Positions 53,117-60,930 of a stretch of DNA of 64,000 nucleotides are shown piece after piece (within the stretch, counting starts at the first letter, position 1; each line of letters starts with the position of its first letter). The position numbers and the translations under genes were made by a program. This stretch comes from DATJMJ01 sp035503915 (GTDB taxonomy: Bacteria > Actinomycetota > Acidimicrobiia > Acidimicrobiales > Palsa-688), in the NCBI GenBank assembly GCA_035503915.1, contig DATJSU010000022.1, positions 62,001 to 126,000 on the forward strand, in the 5' to 3' direction. Under the pieces are notes generated by a model. That model was given only the letters and a program-made list of their open reading frames with translations, was not told where the DNA came from and ran no database searches.

Positions 53117-53917
53117 CTAAGAGCGGCTCGACCAGCGCCCGTCCTCGAAACGGAGCCGAAGGCGCGTACCGAAGCATTCACTCAGCGCTTGAGCCGTCAG
53201 GACGTCGCCGATCGCGCCCGAAGTGAGCACACGCCCCTGCCTGAGGAGCAGGAGGTCGGTCGTCCCTTCCGGGATTTCTTCGACGTGATGAGTCACCAGC
53301 ACTACTGGTGGCGTGGTGGCGTCCAAGGCGAGCGAGCGAAGGCGAGACAAAAGCCTTTCCCTGCCGCCCATGTCCAATCCCGCACAGGGTTCATCGAGGA
53401 GGAGCAGCTCGGGCTGGGCCATGAGGGCGCGGGCAAGCAAGACCTGCTGGCGCTCCCCCTCGGAGAGCTGGCCAAATTGCCGTTCTGCGACGTGTGAAAA
53501 ACCGGCGGCCGTAAGCAACGACATAGCCCGCTCCCGGTCGGGTGCTTGATATCTGTGCCACCAGGGCTCCAAGGCGCCATGGAGGGCAGAAACAACGACT
53601 TCACGAGCTGGTAGCCACGGGAGCACCATCCGCCCGACGCTTGCTGAAACGACTGCCAGGCGTGACCGGAGAGAGCGGACGTCGGTCCTCCCGAGGCGGA
53701 GCCCGAGGATGTCCACCGTGCCGCGCGTGGGGTGGAGGTACCCCGAGGCAAGCTGGAGCAGGGTGGTTTTGCCGCAACCGTTCGGCCCGAGCATGGCCCA
53801 TATTTGGCCCGCTACGACTTGCCAGTTGATGTCCGAGAGGACAGAGGCCGTCTCGCGTTCGAGGTCGACATGGCAAAAACGCAGTGCGGTCGGGTCTGTG
53901 GGTGCATCGGTGGGCAT
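53117..53917 (-). CDS. ABC transporter ATP-binding protein without permease
   Basis: A 266-residue single nucleotide-binding domain: Walker A GPNGCGKTTLL, Q-loop region, signature LSEGERQQVLLARAL (modified SGGQ), Walker B LLLLDEPCAGLDM and the switch His in VTHHVEE. The DEPCAGLD form is typical of a stand-alone group found in actinobacteria and others near iron or molybdenum uptake genes (ModF-like), but no permease or binding protein is encoded within several kb. It may energise a transporter elsewhere or act in another ABC process. TATGGT lies 11 nt before ATG 53917. Divergent from argS. Confidence 0.85.
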   Translation of the reverse strand: MPTDAPTDPTALRFCHVDLERETASVLSDINWQVVAGQIWAMLGPNGCGKTTLLQLASGYLHPTRGTVDILGLRLGRTDVRSLRSRLAVVSASVGRMVLPWLPAREVVVSALHGALEPWWHRYQAPDRERAMSLLTAAGFSHVAERQFGQLSEGERQQVLLARALMAQPELLLLDEPCAGLDMGGRERLLSRLRSLALDATTPPVVLVTHHVEEIPEGTTDLLLLRQGRVLTSGAIGDVLTAQALSECFGTRLRLRFEDGRWSSRS

Positions 53918-53982
53918 TCGGGACGTTTACCATAGCTGGAAAACTTTTGCGGCCACGAGTTACTTGACGCGACGATGTAGTG

Positions 53983-56046
53983 ATGCCGGGCCTGTTGGCA
54001 CTTCTCGAGGAAGTATTTACTGCTGCTTTCGCTGAGGTGGGGCGAGGGGCGCTCGGCACCGGTACTGTCCCCGGCAATGCCGGTGCCGGGGACAAAGAGC
54101 GTGCGCAGGGTGCCGCTGGTGAGATGACCGGTGCCGCGGGCCAGCCGGCCGGTGACGCCGGCGCGGCCCGTGGCGCAGCGGCTGGGGGGGCGCCTCGGGG
54201 GACAGCGATCGGCCTGAGACCGTCCCAGCGCGCAGATTTCCAGGTCGACGGGGCACTGGCGTTCGCGCGAGCCCTCGGGAGGACGCCCCGAGAGGTCGCC
54301 GAGGAGGTGCTCGCTTCGGCAAAGGCTCTCGGCCTTGGCGAAATGTGCGAGAAAGCTGAGGTAGCCGGCCCTGGCTTTATAAACCTGACTATCTCACCCG
54401 GTTTCCTCAGGCAGCAATTGGTTGAGATGGCAGGAGGCGGTGCGCTTCTCTCGGCTGCCGCAGCCGCGCCTGCCCTGCGGGTCGTGGTTGATTATGGCGG
54501 CCCCAATGCGGCAAAACAGATGCACGTAGGCCACCTTCGCTCGGCGATCATCGGCGACGCGATCGTACGGCTGCTCGAGCTTGTCGGCCACAACGTCACC
54601 CGCGAAAACCATGTGGGGGATTGGGGTGCCCCTTTTGGGATGCTGATCGAGCACTTGAAGGTCCTGGGCGAAGCCGAGGCCGCTCAGGAGCTCGCGGCGG
54701 GGGACCTGGAGGCTTTTTACCAGGAAGCTCGTTCGTCCTACGAAACCGACCCGACTTTTGCCGAACGGGCCCGGGCGCGCGTCGTCCTCCTGCAATCCTC
54801 CGACCCAGAGACCCTTGGGCTCTGGCACAAGCTCGTCGACCGGAGCCTCGCCCATTTTGACGAGGCGTTCGGCCTCCTCGGTGTAAAGCTCACAAGGGAT
54901 GACGTCGTCGGGGAGAGCTATTACAAACCACTTCTCCCAGAGGTCGTCGCCGAGCTCGACAGGGCAGGGTTGTTGGTAGAAAGTGAGGGCGCTCTTTGTG
55001 TTTTTCCTCCCGGGCACACCAACCGGGAGGGCGCGCCCCTGCCTTTGATAATCCAGAACTCTGTGGGAGGCTACACGTATGCCGCGACGGACCTCGCGGG
55101 GGTGCTCGACCGCACAAGGCGACAGCAGGCGCAGCTGCTCGTTTATGTGGTCGGGCTGCCTCAGTCGCAGCATTTCCAGATGGTTTTTGACGCTGCGCAG
55201 ATGGTTGGGTGGCTGGGCGAGAACGCGCAGGCGGTCCATATTGGTTTTGGCAACGTGCTCGGGCCAGACGGCAAGATGTTCCGTACACGGCAAGGTGGCA
55301 CCGTCAAGCTCGTGGAACTTCTCGACGAAGCGGTGAGCCGTGCACGTTTGCTGGTTGTTTCCCGTGCTGCGCAAGCCGGCCAGGAAATGGAAGGAGACGT
55401 GGGAGCGCTGTCCCGGGCCGTCGGGATCGGGGCGGTCAAGTACTCAGACCTGTCGACCGACCGCGCGCGGGACTACCGCTTCGATTGGGACCGCATGCTG
55501 TCATTCGACGGCAACACCGCGCCGTACATCCAGTACGCGCACGCCCGAGTGTGCACAATGCTGCGCAAGGCTTCAAGCGACGGCTTCCTCGGGCCCGCGG
55601 GCGTGGCCGAGCCCTGGGAGGTGGCCGAGCCCTGGGAGGTGGCCGAGCCCCGGGAGGTGGCCGCGCCCCGGGAGGTGGTCGAAAAAGACGAACCGAGCAC
55701 ATCACAGCCACAAGGCTCTCCAGGGGTGGCGGGCTACCCCCTGAGCCGGTTCTCCCGGTCCTTCGTGCTGGCGCCTGAGCAACTGCAAGAAAGAGAGCTC
55801 GCCAAGCAGCTCCTTGGTTTTGGGGATGCCGTAGCGGCGAGCCTCGCGACCTACAGCCCGCACAAGTTGTGCGGCTACCTGTTCGACCTGGCGGGAGCGT
55901 TCACAGCTTTCTACGAGAACTGCCCGGTGTTGCGGGCGCCTTCAGCCGAGGAGCGCACATTTCGCCTCGCGCTCTCCGCAATGACAGGCGCAGTGCTGCG
56001 TGCTGGGCTCGCTCTACTAGGGATTGATGCGCCCGAGCGCATGTAG
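53983..56046 (+). CDS. argS: Arginyl-tRNA synthetase with low-complexity insertions
   Basis: A 687-residue class I synthetase charging tRNA-Arg. Landmarks: HVGHLRSAIIGDAIVR (HIGH-type motif, about residue 182), ENHVGDWGAPFGMLI, YTYAATDLAGV, and a KMFRTRQGG segment in the place of KMSKS, as in many arginyl enzymes. The DALR anticodon-binding domain follows. Two oddities: an Ala/Gly-rich insert of about 50 residues near the N-terminus (about 28-76), inside the tRNA-recognition Add-1 region, and the repeat-coded insert AEPWEV...VAEPREV in the DALR domain. I chose ATG 53983; GTG 53980 is adjacent. No ribosome site is evident. Confidence 0.92.
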   Translation: MPGLLALLEEVFTAAFAEVGRGALGTGTVPGNAGAGDKERAQGAAGEMTGAAGQPAGDAGAARGAAAGGAPRGTAIGLRPSQRADFQVDGALAFARALGRTPREVAEEVLASAKALGLGEMCEKAEVAGPGFINLTISPGFLRQQLVEMAGGGALLSAAAAAPALRVVVDYGGPNAAKQMHVGHLRSAIIGDAIVRLLELVGHNVTRENHVGDWGAPFGMLIEHLKVLGEAEAAQELAAGDLEAFYQEARSSYETDPTFAERARARVVLLQSSDPETLGLWHKLVDRSLAHFDEAFGLLGVKLTRDDVVGESYYKPLLPEVVAELDRAGLLVESEGALCVFPPGHTNREGAPLPLIIQNSVGGYTYAATDLAGVLDRTRRQQAQLLVYVVGLPQSQHFQMVFDAAQMVGWLGENAQAVHIGFGNVLGPDGKMFRTRQGGTVKLVELLDEAVSRARLLVVSRAAQAGQEMEGDVGALSRAVGIGAVKYSDLSTDRARDYRFDWDRMLSFDGNTAPYIQYAHARVCTMLRKASSDGFLGPAGVAEPWEVAEPWEVAEPREVAAPREVVEKDEPSTSQPQGSPGVAGYPLSRFSRSFVLAPEQLQERELAKQLLGFGDAVAASLATYSPHKLCGYLFDLAGAFTAFYENCPVLRAPSAEERTFRLALSAMTGAVLRAGLALLGIDAPERM
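55603..55674. repeat. Four 18-bp tandem repeats within argS
   Basis: The unit gtggccgagccctgggag is present at 55603-55620, 55621-55638, 55639-55656 and 55657-55674 (the later copies with ccc for ctg or a one-base change). It encodes VAEPWE repeats inserted into the start of the DALR domain of ArgS, so the frame is kept. Confidence 0.92.
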
Positions 56047-56122
56047 TGGTGGGCCCGGGTGCTTTGCTGGCGCCGTGAGCGGCCCATCTGAGCGGCGGGG
56101 TAGGCGTCCCGAACCTCCCCGC

Positions 56123-56151
56123 TTGGCGCGCGCCGATGGCCGTGGTACCTT
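56123..56151 (+). promoter_or_regulatory. Sigma-70 promoter of the cold-shock gene
   Basis: TTGGCG, a 17-bp spacer and TACCTT with TGG just before it (an extended -10). It would give a leader of about 110 nt before the cold-shock ORF, as is usual for csp genes. Confidence 0.45.
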
Positions 56152-56268
56152 GGCGCTCCGAGGGTGCAGCATCGAGCGACGAGCAGTTCCCTCCCGGCGC
56201 TTGAGCCGGTGGCCGCCGAGCGACGAGGTTTGATCGCCCGGGAGGGCCAGGAAAGGAGGGAACTTATC

Positions 56269-56487
56269 ATGGCAACTGGTACCGTCAAGTGGTTTAGCTC
56301 CGAAAAGGGCTACGGCTTCATTTCGCAAGAGGGTGGCCCAGACGTCTTCGTGCATTACAAGGCGATCCAAGGGCAGGGTTACCGCACCCTGGAGGAGAAC
56401 GAGCCAGTCGAGTTTGAAGTGCAAGAAAGCTCCAAGGGCCTACAAGCTGTAAACGTGGTGCGCATGGCCTTGCGGGCCGGCGAGTGA
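56269..56487 (+). CDS. Cold-shock domain protein
   Basis: A 72-residue CspA-type nucleic-acid-binding beta barrel that melts RNA secondary structure. RNP1 KGYGFISQ and RNP2 VFVHYKAI are intact, and the N-terminus ATGTVKWFSSEKGYGF is standard. The open frame extends upstream, but ATG 56269 with AAAGGAGGG 8 nt before it is the start; the preceding leader can fold and may act as a cold switch. A structured 118-nt region follows directly after the stop and probably terminates transcription. Confidence 0.93.
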   Translation: MATGTVKWFSSEKGYGFISQEGGPDVFVHYKAIQGQGYRTLEENEPVEFEVQESSKGLQAVNVVRMALRAGE

Positions 56488-56489
56488 GG

Positions 56490-56607
56490 GATCGGGCAGC
56501 TGGGCGCCGGCACTTCCTCCGTGGTTCTTGACCGAGGGTGAACTTGCGTTGGCTCAATTGCAAGTTCTCCCTTGGTGAACGCGACGGGCCAGCTGTCGGG
56601 CCCGATC
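56490..56607. other. Nested inverted repeats after the cold-shock gene
   Basis: GATCGGGC-AGCTGG (56490-56503) pairs with CCAGCT-GTCGG-GCCCGATC (56589-56607). Inside lies a second arm, AGGG-T-GAACTTGC (56535-56547) with GCAAGTTC-T-CCCT (56560-56572). The arms form one long stem closing 118 nt. It lies between the convergent csp and HIT genes and could be a bidirectional terminator or a small structured RNA. Confidence 0.6.
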
Positions 56608-56618
56608 GGGCGCGACGC

Positions 56619-57074
56619 TCAACCCGAGAGCGGCAGTGCCGAGCGCAGGCGGGAAGCAAGCTCGGCCGCGACTTCCTCTGACGCATAGCGGTGCCTCGGC
56701 CACAGAAAGCCACGGAGGCCGTCACCGAAGCGACGAGGTACTACGTGGAGATGGACGTGCGGCACGCTCTGGCTCACGACTTCGTTCAGGGCGAAAAAAG
56801 ACCCTTCAGCGCTGAGAGCGGCGGCTTGGGCCGCGGCCACGCGCCTGCCCGCCTCCATCAGGGGCCCCAATAGGGGCGCGGGCGTTTCTGCCAGCCGGCC
56901 ATAGTGTTGTTTCGGGACAACGAGCACGTGGCCGTCGAAAACGGGCCGGTAGTCCAAGAAAGCGATGAGCTCGGCCTCGTCGAGGACGACGTGGGCAGGA
57001 ACGGTGCCCGCGATGATGGCGTCGAATATGCATTCTTGCGTGAGCGCGACATTACGCTCTTGGCATGTCGCAAT
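56619..57074 (-). CDS. HIT-domain protein with non-canonical start
   Basis: A histidine-triad nucleotide hydrolase or phosphotransferase. The catalytic triad PHVHLHVVPR (His-x-His-x-His) is intact. Reading upstream in frame continues the family sequence: ECIFDAIIAGTVPAHVVLDEAELIAFLDYRPVFDGHVLVVPKQHY, as in HIT proteins. No ATG, GTG or TTG occurs at the N-terminus in this frame: the only canonical candidate is TTG 56957, inside the conserved core, and a TAA lies at 57075-57077. Either ATT 57074 (used here) or another rare codon starts it, or a one-base error or frameshift separates it from ATG 57052. The N-terminus overlaps the divergent DUF3151 gene by about 10 nt. Confidence 0.7.
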   Translation of the reverse strand: MATCQERNVALTQECIFDAIIAGTVPAHVVLDEAELIAFLDYRPVFDGHVLVVPKQHYGRLAETPAPLLGPLMEAGRRVAAAQAAALSAEGSFFALNEVVSQSVPHVHLHVVPRRFGDGLRGFLWPRHRYASEEVAAELASRLRSALPLSG

Positions 57075-57502
57075 TTAGCTTGGGTGGGGCGCCGCCCGAA
57101 ACGGTGCTCCCGGCACCACCTCCCGAAGCCGAAGATGCGCTCGCACGAGCGGCAAATAGTGCCGAGCTGGCGGAGCTAAAGGCCGTCGCTGCGCGCTGGC
57201 CGAGGTTCTTGACGGCTTGGGCTTCTCTTGCCGAAGCGACAGAACAGGCGGACCCCGTAACGGCTTATGCTTTCGCCCGGACAGGGTACCACCGCGGCCT
57301 CGACGCTCTCCGAGGGGCGGGGTGGCGCGGGTCTGGTTATGTTCGTTGGCGGCACGAGCCAAATCGAGGCTTCCTGCGCAGCCTCGCCGCTCTCGGCCGG
57401 TTGGCGGGCCGCATTGGCGAGACTGAAGAGGATGAGCGCTGCGCGCTCTTCCTCCGCCAGCTCGACCCCGGGTGGCCGCAGAAGGAGCCCGGTGATAGCT
57501 GA
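57065..57502 (+). CDS. DUF3151 protein (actinobacterial, function unknown)
   Basis: A 145-residue protein matching the actinobacterial DUF3151 family. Characteristic parts are AARWPRFLTAWASLAEATEQ (TPR-like helix), TAYAFARTGYHRGLDALRGAGW (about 65-87) and HEPNRGFLRSLAALGRLAGRIGE (about 95-118). No catalytic residues are known; the helical repeats suggest protein interactions. ATG 57065 lies 6 nt after TACGCT with no SD, the leaderless pattern. It is divergent from, and slightly overlapping with, the HIT gene. A flavin reductase-like gene follows after about 70 bp. Confidence 0.85.
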   Translation: MSQFSLGGAPPETVLPAPPPEAEDALARAANSAELAELKAVAARWPRFLTAWASLAEATEQADPVTAYAFARTGYHRGLDALRGAGWRGSGYVRWRHEPNRGFLRSLAALGRLAGRIGETEEDERCALFLRQLDPGWPQKEPGDS

Positions 57503-57570
57503 GCTGCGCGAGAGCGCCGGGGGCCCCCCGTGCGCGGCGGTAGCTAAATGTGAAGAACAAGAAGAGCAGG

Positions 57571-58104
57571 ATGGCGTCTGAGCTCGTGGGGCCGGTACCC
57601 GCGGGCGCCGACCCCGAAGACTATGACCGCCTCCGCAGGAGGACTTTGTGGCGGATGCCTTCGGGCCTCTACCTGCTGGGCAGCGTGGCAGGCGGACGGC
57701 GCAACCTGATGACCCATAATTGGGCGCTCCAGGTGGCTACGTCTCCAAAGTTGCTTGCCGTGTCAGTACGCAACGAAGCCGTTACCTGTGATCTCGTGAA
57801 AAGAGGTCGGGTCTTCAGCCTCTCTTTCTTGAAGCGCGAAGACCGGGCGGTCGTCCGTGGTTTTACCAAGCCCGCCGAAGAGGGGCCTGGGCCCGACATG
57901 CTCGGTGGGCTCGCCGTCAACGTGGGAGTGACCGGCGCTCCGGTACTGGCGCAGGCAGTGGCTTGGCTCGAGTGCGAGGTACGTCACGAGTTGGCTCTTG
58001 GTGACCACACGCTCTTTATAGGCGAGGTCGTCTACTGCGCCGCCCCCGACGAAGGAAGCCCCCTCTTGCGGATGGAGGACACCCGGCTCAATTACGGGGG
58101 TTAG
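57571..58104 (+). CDS. Flavin reductase-like FMN-binding protein
   Basis: A 177-residue split-barrel protein of the flavin reductase-like domain family, which binds FMN and reduces it or uses it with NAD(P)H. Conserved parts: MPSGLYLLGSVAGGRRNLMTHNWALQVATSPKLLAVSVRN and HTLFIGEVVY. The His of THNWALQ in the N-terminal strand is common to this subgroup. A partner oxygenase is not nearby, so the substrate is unknown. I chose ATG 57571; GTG 57550 is possible. It may form an operon with DUF3151. Confidence 0.82.
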   Translation: MASELVGPVPAGADPEDYDRLRRRTLWRMPSGLYLLGSVAGGRRNLMTHNWALQVATSPKLLAVSVRNEAVTCDLVKRGRVFSLSFLKREDRAVVRGFTKPAEEGPGPDMLGGLAVNVGVTGAPVLAQAVAWLECEVRHELALGDHTLFIGEVVYCAAPDEGSPLLRMEDTRLNYGG

Positions 58105-58168
58105 GAGCAGCACTGGCGGCCCCCGGGCGACAGCCCGAGCAGCCCCAAGGGGTCGGTAGACTCGCCAC

Positions 58169-58960
58169 GTGGCGCTACCGGCTCCTCCCGTGACCGGGCC
58201 CCGCGAGGCGGCGAACAGGCGGCAACAGGCGCGCGACGCCCTCGAGGTCTACCACTTGACCCGCGACAGCGCTGCTCTCGACGTCATCGTGTCGACCTAC
58301 CAGGGGCTCGCGCTCTCTCTTGCAAGCCGGTTCGCGCAGCGGGGAGAAGACTTGGAGGATCTCAACCAGGTCGCCCTCCTCGGCCTGCTCAAGGCTGTTG
58401 AGCGCTTCGACCCCTCCCGCGGCACGGAGCTCACGACCTTTGCCACGGCGACCATCCTCGGCGAGCTGAAGCGCCACCTCCGGGACCGCGGGTGGTGGGT
58501 GCGCCCGCCTCGGAGGGTTCACGACCTCTACATAAGGGCCCAGCAGGCCGTGGACGAGCTCACTCAAGGCCTCGGGCGCTCGCCGACTGTCTACGAGCTC
58601 GCGAAGCACATCGAGGCACCGCCCGAAGAGGTGATCGAAGCTCTCGACGCGGGGGGCTTGCGGAGCAGCGCGCCCCTCGACACGATGGTCACCGGCGAAG
58701 ACGTCTACTCCGCAGCCAAGCTTGGCGCTGTCGACGAGGCGCTTTCCGAAGTCGAAGGGCGCCTCGCTTTAAGCCCCCTTTTGGAGAGGCTCCCCGAGCG
58801 CGAGCGCCTCGTCCTTAGCCTGCGCTTTGTCGCCGGTTTTTCGCAGACTCAGATCGGCGCTCTCGTGGGCGCGACCCAGATGCAGGTCTCTCGCACCCTG
58901 GCTCGCAGCCTCGCGCAGCTGCGAGCTTGGTCCGAGCGCGACCAGCACGAGAAGCACTAG
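58169..58960 (+). CDS. Sigma-70 family factor of the SigB/SigF/SigG group
   Basis: A 263-residue group-3 sigma factor with regions 2, 3 and 4. Region 2 has DLNQVALLGLLKAVERFDPSRGTELTTFATATILGELKRHLRD (about 65-108); region 3 has LGRSPTVYELAKHI; region 4 has LPERERLVLSLRFVAGFSQTQIGALVGATQMQVSRTLARSL (about 210-250). Stress or sporulation-like sigmas of this group are controlled by RsbW-type anti-sigmas, but none is encoded here. GTG 58169 lies 6 nt after TAGACT, the leaderless pattern. Its stop overlaps the RNase D start by one nucleotide (TAGTG), so sigma and RNase D share a transcript. Confidence 0.92.
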   Translation: MALPAPPVTGPREAANRRQQARDALEVYHLTRDSAALDVIVSTYQGLALSLASRFAQRGEDLEDLNQVALLGLLKAVERFDPSRGTELTTFATATILGELKRHLRDRGWWVRPPRRVHDLYIRAQQAVDELTQGLGRSPTVYELAKHIEAPPEEVIEALDAGGLRSSAPLDTMVTGEDVYSAAKLGAVDEALSEVEGRLALSPLLERLPERERLVLSLRFVAGFSQTQIGALVGATQMQVSRTLARSLAQLRAWSERDQHEKH

Positions 58961-60234
58961 TGGCGGCCTCTTCAGCCGCCGACGCCGATAGCTCAACGGG
59001 CCCGTCAAGCCCGGAGCTGGTCGCCAGCGAGCGAGCCCTTGAGGCTCTCGCGGACCAGCTCGTCGGTATGCCCCGCTACGCGCTCGATACCGAGTTCCAC
59101 AGGGAGAGGACCTACTGGCCCAAGCTGGCTCTCGTCCAGGTTGCCTGGGAGCTCGAGGGAGAGCCGGGGGAGCCGGCCGAGGACGGGGGACCAAACCCGA
59201 GCGCGCCTCGTCGTTCGCGGGTTGCCCTGGTGGACCCCCTTGCCGTCGACCTCGCCCCGCTCGCGAAGGTGCTCCAAGGTGGCGGCACCATGGTGGCTCA
59301 TGCGGCCAGCCAGGACCTGGAAGTGCTTGCGAAGGCGTGCCAAGCCGCACCCTCACAGCTGTTCGACACGCAGCTCGCTGCCGGCTTCCTCGGTTATGGC
59401 TCGGCATCCCTCGGCACCCTCGTCGAGCGCTTCCTCCATGTCCGCTTGACCAAGGGCGACCGCCTCACGGACTGGAGCCGCCGGCCCCTCAGCGCGTCAC
59501 AAGTCGCGTACGCGGCCGCCGATGTCGCTCACCTGCTCCAACTTGCCGATGTGGTGGCTGCTCAGCTCCGCCAGCGTGGCCGCCTTGCTTGGGCCGAGGA
59601 AGAATGCGCAGCCCTCCTCGCTCGGCCCGTCGCACCGTACGACCCCGAAGAGGCGTGGTGGAAGCTGCGCGACAGCAGGCATTTCCAGGGAGCCTCACGC
59701 GCGATCGCGCAAGAGGTTGCTGGCTGGAGGGAGGAAAAGGCGCGCGCCCTCGATCTCCCGCCGAGGATGGTGCTGCCGGATCTGGCCTTGCTTTCCATCG
59801 CTCATTCGCCCCCCTCTTCGCTCATAGCGCTGCGCCAAACCAGAGGCATGGACCCTCGCCACCTGCGGGGAGGCGTCGAACAGGAGATCATGGCCGCTAT
59901 TGAGAGGGGCAAAGCACTCCCACCTGAGCGGCTGCGAATTGCCAGGAGCGAGCATGTGAGCAGGGAACTGCGCCCCGCGGTGGCCCTTGCCTCGGCCTGG
60001 GTCGCGCAGCTCAGCAAGGACGAAGAGGTCGACGCCGCGCTGCTCGCGACCAGGAGCGACATGGTCGATTTCCTCTCGGGCCGGCGCGGTGCAAGGCTGC
60101 GCAAAGGCTGGCGGGGCGAGCTTGTGGGCGCACCTTTGGAGCGGCTGGCCGAGGGACGTGCCTCCCTGGCCTTGGATGGTCATGGCCGGTTGCTGCTCGA
60201 GGACCGGACGGCAGCAGGTCGGGAGCTGACCTAA
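58960..60234 (+). CDS. rnd: RNase D-type 3'-5' exoribonuclease
   Basis: A 424-residue DEDDy exonuclease for tRNA 3' maturation. Motif I LDTEFHRE (Asp-x-Glu, about residue 42), motif II VAHAASQDLEVL (Asp, about 118) and motif III VAYAAADVAHLL (Tyr and Asp, about 188) are intact. C-terminal HRDC-like domains follow (EVAGWREEKARALDLPPRMVLPD; LPPERLR). The start GTG 58960 overlaps the sigma gene stop (TAGTG); an open frame upstream is a shadow. An RNase D in the same transcript as a sigma factor is found in other actinobacteria but its reason is unknown. A hairpin follows at 60267. Confidence 0.9.
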   Translation: MAASSAADADSSTGPSSPELVASERALEALADQLVGMPRYALDTEFHRERTYWPKLALVQVAWELEGEPGEPAEDGGPNPSAPRRSRVALVDPLAVDLAPLAKVLQGGGTMVAHAASQDLEVLAKACQAAPSQLFDTQLAAGFLGYGSASLGTLVERFLHVRLTKGDRLTDWSRRPLSASQVAYAAADVAHLLQLADVVAAQLRQRGRLAWAEEECAALLARPVAPYDPEEAWWKLRDSRHFQGASRAIAQEVAGWREEKARALDLPPRMVLPDLALLSIAHSPPSSLIALRQTRGMDPRHLRGGVEQEIMAAIERGKALPPERLRIARSEHVSRELRPAVALASAWVAQLSKDEEVDAALLATRSDMVDFLSGRRGARLRKGWRGELVGAPLERLAEGRASLALDGHGRLLLEDRTAAGRELT

Positions 60235-60275
60235 GCCACCCGGCCCTAAGCCACCCGGCCCTAGGCCGCCGGGGC
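60231..60275. repeat. 15-bp tandem repeats at the end of RNase D
   Basis: The unit ctaagccacccggcc is present twice (60231-60245, 60246-60260) with a diverged third copy (60261-60275). The stop TAA of RNase D (60232-60234) lies inside the first copy, and the other copies are in the 3' untranslated region. Confidence 0.8.
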
Positions 60276-60292
60276 CCAGGGCCGCCCCGGCG
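60267..60292. terminator. Bidirectional hairpin between convergent genes
   Basis: CGCCGGGGC pairs perfectly with GCCCCGGCG (9 bp) around an 8-nt loop. It lies between the stops of RNase D (60234) and the 89-residue minus-strand gene (60294). There is no long T-run, so termination strength is unknown. Confidence 0.55.
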
Positions 60293-60293
60293 C

Positions 60294-60563
60294 TCAACCG
60301 TGGGTCGATTGCTCCTCGCGCTGGCCCTCTCGGGCGCCCTCGGGCCGCAGGTCCACTCGCAGCGTGAGGATGCCGTCCTCGAGGGCCGCTGTGGCGTCGC
60401 CGATCATGGCGTAGTCCATGTAGTCGACGCGCGCCTGGTCCATGAAGCGTTTACGCTCCGGGCCCTCGATGGGCGGCAGCCCCCGTTGGCGCACCGCCTT
60501 GGCCCGTTCCCGGAAGCGGTTGAGCATCGCGTCCACGTCCAGCTGGTCCGGCACCATCGCCAT
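60294..60563 (-). CDS. Conserved actinobacterial hypothetical protein
   Basis: An 89-residue soluble protein: VPDQLDVDAMLNRFRERAKAVRQRGLPPIEGPERKRFMDQARVDYMDYAMIGDATAALEDGILTLRVDLRPEG, then a hydrophilic tail. The combination of a helical N-terminus with a DATAALEDGILTLRVDLRP strand is, from memory, a recurring actinobacterial family without known function. I took ATG 60563; a further in-frame ATG lies upstream of a less conserved stretch. Convergent with RNase D and divergent from the Zn-ribbon gene. Confidence 0.7.
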   Translation of the reverse strand: MAMVPDQLDVDAMLNRFRERAKAVRQRGLPPIEGPERKRFMDQARVDYMDYAMIGDATAALEDGILTLRVDLRPEGAREGQREEQSTHG

Positions 60564-60652
60564 GCTAGTGGCACGGCGGCTTGGGCTACCCTGTTCATCG
60601 AGTTGGCGGTAAGCTGCAGGTTGTTCCTGCACGTCTCGGCACGGGAGTCATT

Positions 60653-60856
60653 GTGAAAAAGGGACGGCACCGGCGCTTCGAAGAGGCGCGAGATTTGAAG
60701 CGGGCTCTGGCCACGACGGAGACCGATGCGGAACCATGCCCGGAGTGCGGCGCGGAGCCGGGCAAGGACCACGCATCGTGGTGCTTGGCGACTGAGGACG
60801 ACCTCGAAGAGGAGTACGAAGAAGCCCCCGAGCACCCCCTCGACACGCGCAGCTAG
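60653..60856 (+). CDS. Small protein with Cys-rich zinc-ribbon-like motif
   Basis: A 67-residue protein: basic N-terminus KKGRHRRFEEARDLKRAL, then CPECGAEPGKDHASWC (C-x2-C-x10-C) and an acidic tail EDDLEEEYEEAPEHP. The third Cys and His of the ribbon could complete a metal site. I do not recognise a family. GTG 60653 has GGGAG 5 nt upstream. The ileS gene begins 75 bp downstream on the same strand. Confidence 0.6.
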   Translation: MKKGRHRRFEEARDLKRALATTETDAEPCPECGAEPGKDHASWCLATEDDLEEEYEEAPEHPLDTRS

Positions 60857-60918
60857 CAGGTCGCGGCGGGCTGGGGTTGGCGCGAGCCAAAGTCGCAGGC
60901 ACTTTGTTGCCTGTCCCA

Positions 60919-60924
60919 TAGCAT
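60919..60924 (+). promoter_or_regulatory. TAGCAT -10 element of ileS
   Basis: TAGCAT is followed by 6 nt and GTG 60931, the leaderless arrangement seen for several other genes here. No good -35 is seen. Confidence 0.45.
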
Positions 60925-60930
60925 GTTCAG

